DNA of 64,000 nt from Gaiellasilicea sp963806955 (lineage in GTDB: Bacteria > Actinomycetota > Thermoleophilia > Gaiellales > Gaiellaceae). The stretch covers positions 186,001-250,000 of the forward strand of contig CAWDZG010000002.1 of assembly GCA_963806955.1 (NCBI GenBank), given 5' to 3'. The position numbers were made by a program, and so were the translations under genes. The notes under the pieces were generated by a model. That model made no database searches, was not told where the DNA came from, and was given only the letters and a program-made list of their open reading frames with translations. This document shows, piece after piece, positions 58,689-64,000 of this stretch. Numbering within the stretch: position 1 is the stretch's first letter; the number at the start of each line of letters is the position of its first letter.

Positions 58689-59479
58689 TTGCTGTCGTCG
58701 TCCTCACGCACAATCGCCTGCATCTGCTGCGCCAGTGCGTCGAGAACGTGCTCAGCCGAGCCTCCTCGCTGACGACGGAGATCGTGATCTGGGACAACGG
58801 CTCCGCCGACGGCACGGCCGCATACCTCGAGACCCTCGGCGACCCACGCATCCACGTCGTCCGCCACGCCCGGAACATCGGCCAGAACGCTTACGCAGAG
58901 GCGTTTCGCCTGACGACTGCCCCATACATGCTCGAGCTGGACGACGACATGATCGATGCACCTCCCGAGTGGGATCGACAGCTCCTCGAAGCCTACGATC
59001 GATTGCCCGGGATCGGCTTTCTGGCCGCAAACCTCGTCGACAACCCACACGACCAGGCGGCGCGCGTCATGTATCACGAGCGGCCGCACCTCTACTCGAC
59101 CGTGGAGGAGAACGGCGTGACACTCGTCCGTGGACCGGTCGGCGGCGGGTGCGCCATCACGTCGCGTGAGCTGCACGATCGGGTCGGCGGGTTTCGGCAA
59201 CAGCGGAACGAGGTGTTCTGGCTCGAGGACGAGGCCTACATCGCGGACATCGAGCGGCTCGGCTACGGAGCCGCCTATCTACGCGACGTCCAGCTTCTCC
59301 ATGCCGGCGGCGGCTATTACGCCCCCGAGAGCGAGGCGAAGCATGCGTACTGGCACCGATACTGGACACGCGAGCTGCGAAAGAACACGATCAAGCGCGC
59401 GCTCCTCGGTGTGCCGTTCGTACGGAGACTAAACGACCGTTTCCAGTGGTTCGCCATGGGGGACGCACCACCAACGTAA
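58685..59479 (+). CDS. Family 2 glycosyltransferase
   Basis: 264 residues. The GT-A start is MIAVVVLTHNRLHLLRQCVE, with VIWDNGSADGTAAYLETLGD, RNIGQNAYAEAFRLTTAPYM and the metal motif LELDDDMIDAP (about residue 95). GPVGGGCAITSRELHDRVGG and FWLEDEAYIADIERLGYGAA form the acceptor part. It acts at the cytosolic membrane face in glycan elongation. ATG 58685 overlaps the Alg13-like stop by ATGA. It is the last gene of the plus-strand run. Confidence 0.93.
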   Translation: MIAVVVLTHNRLHLLRQCVENVLSRASSLTTEIVIWDNGSADGTAAYLETLGDPRIHVVRHARNIGQNAYAEAFRLTTAPYMLELDDDMIDAPPEWDRQLLEAYDRLPGIGFLAANLVDNPHDQAARVMYHERPHLYSTVEENGVTLVRGPVGGGCAITSRELHDRVGGFRQQRNEVFWLEDEAYIADIERLGYGAAYLRDVQLLHAGGGYYAPESEAKHAYWHRYWTRELRKNTIKRALLGVPFVRRLNDRFQWFAMGDAPPT

Positions 59480-59484
59480 GGCAC

Positions 59485-60857
59485 TCAGCCGAGGGCGCGT
59501 TCGTCCGAGCCAGCGTCACAGCGCGACCCGGACCGACGCTTACGATCGATGTCCAGGCGGGGACAGCCTCCGGGCGCTGACCTGGGAACGAGATTGTCCG
59601 CAACCGTCCGTGACTTTCTGAGCCTGAAGTTGAACCCCTTGCCGCTCGAGGGACCGGCATACGGGAGCTTGTCGCCGGCCATCCGGTCGGTCGCTGCGCA
59701 GCGCCCGGAGCGGATCGCGGACGTCCAGACGTTGTACGCGTACGTGATGCGCGAGTCACAGTTGCCCGGGTAAGAGAGCAGGTTGCCGACGATCCGGACG
59801 TTCTCCCACCGACACGACGTGTTGCGATCGAGCTCGATCCCGGTGTTCCGCTGGAACGAGTTGAAGCGAACGAGGACATCTTGGTAGCCCCTGGACGAAT
59901 TCTGGCACCAGGCCAGGGAGACTCCGGTCGCCCGCGCCCGCTGGCCTCCCGAGAGGTCTTCTGTCCAGGGTGTGTCGAACCAGTTGTTCTCGATCAGGAG
60001 GTTGCGGTGACCGATCCGTGCCGCGTCCGGGCCTGAGATCGTCGCGAAGATGTCGTAGATCGCGCAGTCGCGGAACTTCGAGTTGCGGATCGTGATGTTC
60101 TCGCCGCCGTTCACGTACATGCACTCCCAGTGGCAATCTGCGCCCGACACGGTGAAGCACGTGCGGTCGAAGCGATAGTCATGAAAGACAGCACCGTCGA
60201 CGGTCACGTTCGTCGACACGTCGAATTTCGTGTTGCCGCACACGTTCTCCGACCCCCACACCGCGTCGCATGGCCCGTAGTCCCCGCCGAGGACCGTCAC
60301 CGCGTCCGCGAACCAGGTGTGGACATTGCCCGCGTCCATGTGCTCCAGCCTGACGTTCTTCGATCCCGGCCCGACGAAGATGCCCTCCTGGTTCCGGGCG
60401 CCCGGCGCGGACCCCTTGTAGGTGAGGTGCATGCGGCGCACGGTGAGCCGCTCCGGGCCCTGGCCCATGTCACCACCGGACCCGAGCGTGAGCCCGCGCA
60501 GGGTCACCCGCGCGCCGGCAGCAGGCCTGAACACCACGTTCGCCCCCTGCCTCGAGCCGGACTTGCGGATCGTCTGGCTCGGATATGTCCCACCCGCGAC
60601 CTCGACGATCTGACCCGGCCGAGCCAGGCGATACGCGCGCTCGAAGCTCGCACACGCGGCCTGTCGCGTCTTGCACGACCTCGCGTCGGAGCCCCCGGCG
60701 CCAGGAAGAGCGCAGGCTTGCTGCTCTGGGCCGACCCGCTCGAAGCGGTGATCGCGGCACCGGCATCGCCGATCGCTGCGGCACAGACGAGCGCGGCGGC
60801 CAGACCCAGCCAGACACGCGGCTGCCGTCGCGCCAGCCGGTCTGGCGACGTCTGCAT
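59485..60857 (-). CDS. Secreted right-handed beta-helix protein, frameshifted
   Basis: About 457 residues. The N-terminus from ATG 60857 has a signal-type helix (VWLGLAAALVCAAAIGDAGA). After ALFLAPGA (near 60700) it continues one frame over as GGSDARSCKTRQAACASFER. The rest is a parallel beta-helix with short repeats (NVTVDGAVFHDYRFDRTCFT, GGENITIRNSKFRDCAIYDI, HRNLLIENNWFDTPWTEDLS, QDVLVRFNSFQRNTGIELDR, ENVRIVGNLLSYPGNCDSRI). It resembles pectate-lyase-like or glycan-binding exoproteins. A paralogue with 80-90 per cent local identity starts at 62.0 kb. It is convergent with the GT2 gene, 5 bases between stops. Confidence 0.8.
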
Positions 60858-60888
60858 GGGCGCGCAGTGTAGTCATCGCAGCAGCGCA

Positions 60889-60917
60889 CCAACGCTTCCG
60901 TTGGCGAGTCTTGTCAA
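60889..60917 (-). promoter_or_regulatory. Palindrome and -35-like box before the beta-helix gene
   Basis: CCAACG-CTTC-CGTTGG (60889-60904) sits beside a perfect TTGACA on the minus strand (60917-60912). No good -10 is found 16-18 bases away, so the palindrome may be an operator covering the promoter. Position is 32-60 bases upstream of ATG 60857. Confidence 0.35.
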
Positions 60918-61009
60918 TTTCCTTACACGTGAAGAACCCGGCCGAACGGTCAGTGCCGTCTGGCTCTCCGACCCTGGGTTTCCGGCCCTTGGTCGCCTAA
61001 TCTCCGACC

Positions 61010-61975
61010 GTGACCCAGAAGCCGGACTCTCGTCGCGTCAGCGTGATCGTGCCCGTACGGAACGGCGCGACGGACATAGCCGCGCTCCTCGCCTGCCTCG
61101 AGCGGCAGACGCTGCCGCGCGAGGACTTCGAGATCGTGATCGGCGACGACGGTTCGTCCGACGGTGGGACGGATGGGATCGCGACGAGCGACGGACACGT
61201 GCGCGTCGCGGCAGGCCCGCCGACCAACTCGTACGCGGCGAGGAACCGAGCCGTCTCCGCGTCCACTGCTCAGGTGCTGGCGTTCTGCGACGCCGACTGC
61301 CGACCCGAGCCGGAGTGGCTCGAGCGTGGGCTCGAAGCGCTCCAGCGCACAGACCTGGTTGCGGGCCGCATCCGCTTCGACGTCCCCGCGACCCGGACTC
61401 CCTGGATGCTCGTCGACATGGACGGTTCGAAAGATCATGAGCACCAGGTCAAGGTCGGGATAGCCGAGACCGCCAATCTCTTCCTTCGACGCGAGCTCTT
61501 CGACAGCGTCGGTGGCTTCGAGGGCGAGATCCCCGAGTACGGCGACTTCGAGTTCGTCGAGCGGTGTGTCGCTGCCGGCGCGGCTCTCTCGTTCGCCGTG
61601 GACGCAGTCGTTTCGCACCCCGTGCGGACATCGGGCCGCGCTCTGCTCCGGGCGCTCTGGAAGTACAACCGCGGCTACGCGGTGCACGCCGCACGGAACG
61701 GTCGCACTCCCGACGGGATCAAGCTCCGCTCCTGGATCCCGGTCGTGCAGACGCTGCGGGCACGGAGGCGGTGGGGACGGTCGCTGGGACCCGATCGACG
61801 CTGGCTGGAGGCGAACGGCGTCGTGCCGTCGAATGCCGAGAGAGCCGCAACGCTGCCGATCATGTACGTGTTGCTTCCCTACCTCGGCAGCGTCGCCCAG
61901 GTCGCCGGTTGGCTGGAAGGGCGTCGACTGCGGAAAGCTCTGCCGCCCGCGCAGCAGCGTCTCAACGCCGGCTGA
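61010..61975 (+). CDS. Family 2 glycosyltransferase
   Basis: 321 residues. VSVIVPVRNGATDIAALLAC, FEIVIGDDGSSDGGTDGIAT and the DxD motif LAFCDADCRPEPEWLERGLE (about residue 100) define the GT-A fold. ANLFLRRELFDSVGGFEGEI and YGDFEFVERCVAAGAAL form the acceptor side. A C-terminal hydrophobic segment (LPIMYVLLPYLGSVAQVAGW) probably contacts the membrane. GTG 61010. It sits between the two beta-helix genes and diverges from the first. Confidence 0.92.
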   Translation: MTQKPDSRRVSVIVPVRNGATDIAALLACLERQTLPREDFEIVIGDDGSSDGGTDGIATSDGHVRVAAGPPTNSYAARNRAVSASTAQVLAFCDADCRPEPEWLERGLEALQRTDLVAGRIRFDVPATRTPWMLVDMDGSKDHEHQVKVGIAETANLFLRRELFDSVGGFEGEIPEYGDFEFVERCVAAGAALSFAVDAVVSHPVRTSGRALLRALWKYNRGYAVHAARNGRTPDGIKLRSWIPVVQTLRARRRWGRSLGPDRRWLEANGVVPSNAERAATLPIMYVLLPYLGSVAQVAGWLEGRRLRKALPPAQQRLNAG

Positions 61976-62003
61976 GCCGCGGGAAGGTTAGCGCGCGCGA
62001 ACG

Positions 62004-64000
62004 TCAGCGTTCGTCGGCGCCGGCGTCGCAGCTGGCCGCAGGCCTGCTCTGACCATCGATGTCGCTCGTCGGGCATCCGTCGGGTGCGCTGATCGGAACG
62101 AGGTTGTCGATCACGCTCGACCCGGCGAGGTGATAGTCGAAGTTGGCGGCACCGCCGGTGTTCGCGTACGGGAACTCGTTGCCGAGGATCCGGTCGGTCG
62201 CTGCGCAGCTGCCTGTCCAGTACGCGGTGCTCCAGACGTTGTACGCGTACGTGACGCGCGAGTCGCACGGTCCGGGGTACATCATCAGGTTGCCGACGAC
62301 CCAGCACGTTCTCCCATATGCACGCGGGGTTCCGATCCAGCTCGATCCCGGTGTTCCGCTGGAACGAGTTAAACCGCACCAGCACGTTCCGGTAACCCTG
62401 CGAGGAGTTTTGACACCAGGCGAGCGAGAGTCCGGTCCGCACGCGCAGCGGCCCCTCCTGCCAGATCCTCTGTCCACGGGTCGCGAACCAGTTGTTCTCG
62501 ATCAGGAGGTTGCGGTGACCGATCCGTGCTGCGTCTGGCCCGGAGATCGTCGTGAAGATGTCGAAGATGGCGCAGTTCCGGAACTTCGAATTGCGGATCG
62601 TGATGTTCTCGCCGGCGTTCACGTACATGCACTCCCAGTGGCAATCCGCGCCACCCGCATAGCAACTGTCGTCAAAGCGGTAATCGTGGAAGTACGCGCC
62701 ATCGATCGTGATCTTGCCCAGTCCTGATCTCGCCCGAGTCCCAACTGTCGATCTTCGAGTTCCCACACACATTCGGGCTCACCGGCCAAACCGCGTAACA
62801 GGGCCCCCAGTCACCACCCTTGATCGTCACATCACGCGCACCCCAGACATGGAAGTTCCCCGCATCCATGTCCTCGAGCACGATGTTCGTCGTTCCCGGG
62901 TGCAACGACACCCCCTCCTGATTCAGAGGCGCCGGCTGCGAACCCCAATACGACGTCTCCATCCCCTTCACCGTGATGAAATCCGGGCCCTGCGCCACAT
63001 CGGCACCCTCACCAAAACGCAGCCCACCAAGCACGACCCGACCCCCAGCCGCCTCCCGAAACACCACACTCGGACCACTCTTCCCAGCCACCGCCCGAAT
63101 CACCTGACTCGGATACGTCCCCGACGCAACCTCAACCACAGCACCCGGGGCAGCCACCTGATACGCCCGCTGAAACGACACACACGGCGCCGCCAACGAA
63201 CACGAACCCGCATCCGACCCCGACGGAGACAAATACACACTCGCCCCACCCCCACCACCACCAGGCGGCGGCAACGTGACGTCGCAGGCAGCGGTGGTCG
63301 TCACACCAGCAGCGGCGTCCCGGTTGGACACGTTGCCGGCGGCATCGTACGGCCTCGAGGGCAAAGCTGTAGCTGGTCCCGCACGTCAGCGCCGAGAAGG
63401 TGTAGAGCAGGAGCGGCGTGGAGGCGACGCGGACTCCATCGCGATAGAGGTGATAGCCGACCACTCCGACGTTGTCCGTCGACGCGAGCCAGGCAAGACT
63501 GACCAACGTCTGCGTCCGGGCAGAGAAAGACATCCCCTGCGGAACGGACGGCGGAGTCGTGTCGAGCGTCGGCGAGGGCGGCGGGCACGAGGCCGTGACC
63601 GCAGTGAGAGCGGATCGAGGAGAGACGTTCGACGCGGCATCGAGCGCCTCGACGCCGAGTACGTAGCTCGTGCCGCACAAGAGTCCCGAGAACGTATAGC
63701 TGAGCTGCGAGACGCTGGCGACAGCCGTCGAACCGCGGAACAATCGATACGCGGTCACCCCTACGTTGTCCGTCGAGGCCTGCCAGATGAGCGTCACGCT
63801 CGTCTGCGTCGAGTTCGAGACGGCCAGGCTCGACGGTGAGGCTGGACTCTGAGTGTCCGTCACGCCGCCACCCCGAGCCCGCGCCACCACCAGTGCCACC
63901 GGACGAGCCGCCGGACGAGCCGGACGACCCGCCGCCTCCGGTCGTGGGGACGCCCGCCGCGGTTGGCGCCGGCGCAGGACCGGGCGTCGGAGCGACAGGT
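62004..64000 (-). CDS. Secreted Fn3 plus beta-helix protein, partial and frameshifted
   Basis: The gene runs off the right edge. Read on the minus strand: a Pro/Ala/Gly/Ser linker (63880-64000), two fibronectin type III domains (SVTLIWQASTDNVGVTAYRL; LVSLAWLASTDNVGVVGYHL), a Gly/Pro hinge, and a beta-helix with the same modules as the 59.5 kb protein (GTYPSQVIRAVAGKSGPSVV; DCHWECMYVNAGENITIRNS; HRNLLIENNWFATRGQRIWQ). It ends DGQSRPAASCDAGADER. Frame changes lie near 63870, 63350, 62715 and 62310. The middle, about 62740-63260, uses T- and G-ending codons unlike everything else in the window. Confidence 0.75.

Noticed and set aside
1..64000. Insertion sequence, prophage or integrase signals
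   Set aside because: No transposase, integrase or phage structural gene was found in any frame, and no att-like direct repeat flanks the tRNA genes.

Overview
The window is about 64 kb of very GC-rich DNA. Codons end mostly in C or G, GTG starts are common, and many neighbouring genes overlap by ATGA or GTGA. NarL/LuxR regulators, PspC-type sensors and a region 1.1-bearing sigma factor fit a high-GC Gram-positive bacterium. The nearest match I can suggest is the actinobacterial class Thermoleophilia (Gaiellales/Solirubrobacterales); this comes from protein style only, with no marker search. No phage, insertion sequence or CRISPR array was seen.

Layout. 1-2.6 kb: end of a HAD phosphatase, seryl-tRNA synthetase and tRNA-Ser(UGA), then a DUF1385 membrane protein. 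2.7-14.3 kb: mixed housekeeping and sensory genes (phosphotransferase, three histidine kinases, flavin reductase, FabF, ATP-dependent DNA ligase, an RsbQ-like hydrolase paired with a PAS kinase). 14.2-17.8 kb: an XRE regulator/membrane protein pair divergent from a PspC/LiaF-like, PspC-kinase and LuxR stress module, ending in two copies of a perfect 23-bp palindrome. 17.9-21.7 kb: LigD-type primase, a polar amino acid ABC importer and a lone GroES-like protein. 22-24.8 kb: a secreted RTX-repeat protein and three more tRNA-Ser genes. 24.8-36 kb: cytochrome c, ClpS, M29 aminopeptidase, H-NOX sensor, a large-type SRP RNA, tRNA-Val, dnaX, ybaB, a primary-like sigma factor, an EamA/LysR pair, an atypical response regulator and recR. 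36-39.6 kb: lysC-asd-carbonic anhydrase-phosphoesterase operon behind a promoter/terminator leader.

39.6-45.7 kb is the most notable region: a lasso-type RiPP cluster. Two short precursor genes, the second only 53 codons, carry the lasso leader pattern Y-x-x-P-x-L-x-x-x-G plus a shared GGSDGFT core motif. They sit beside an HPr-kinase-like tailoring gene, an asparagine-synthetase-like cyclase without its glutaminase half, a transglutaminase-like leader peptidase, a PqqD-like recognition protein, a nucleotidyltransferase and a two-gene ABC exporter. 45.8-64 kb is a cell-surface glycan locus: initiating sugar transferase, CDP-sugar synthesis with two C-methyltransferase-like enzymes, an aminotransferase and acyltransferase, an asparagine synthase, several glycosyltransferases, and two related secreted beta-helix proteins.

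Data quality. At least fourteen genes show clean single-base frame breaks with full homology on both sides, often in C/G runs. This suggests uncorrected sequencing indels rather than wholesale gene decay. Those genes are given over their full inferred span and flagged. The last gene runs off the right edge and the first off the left.
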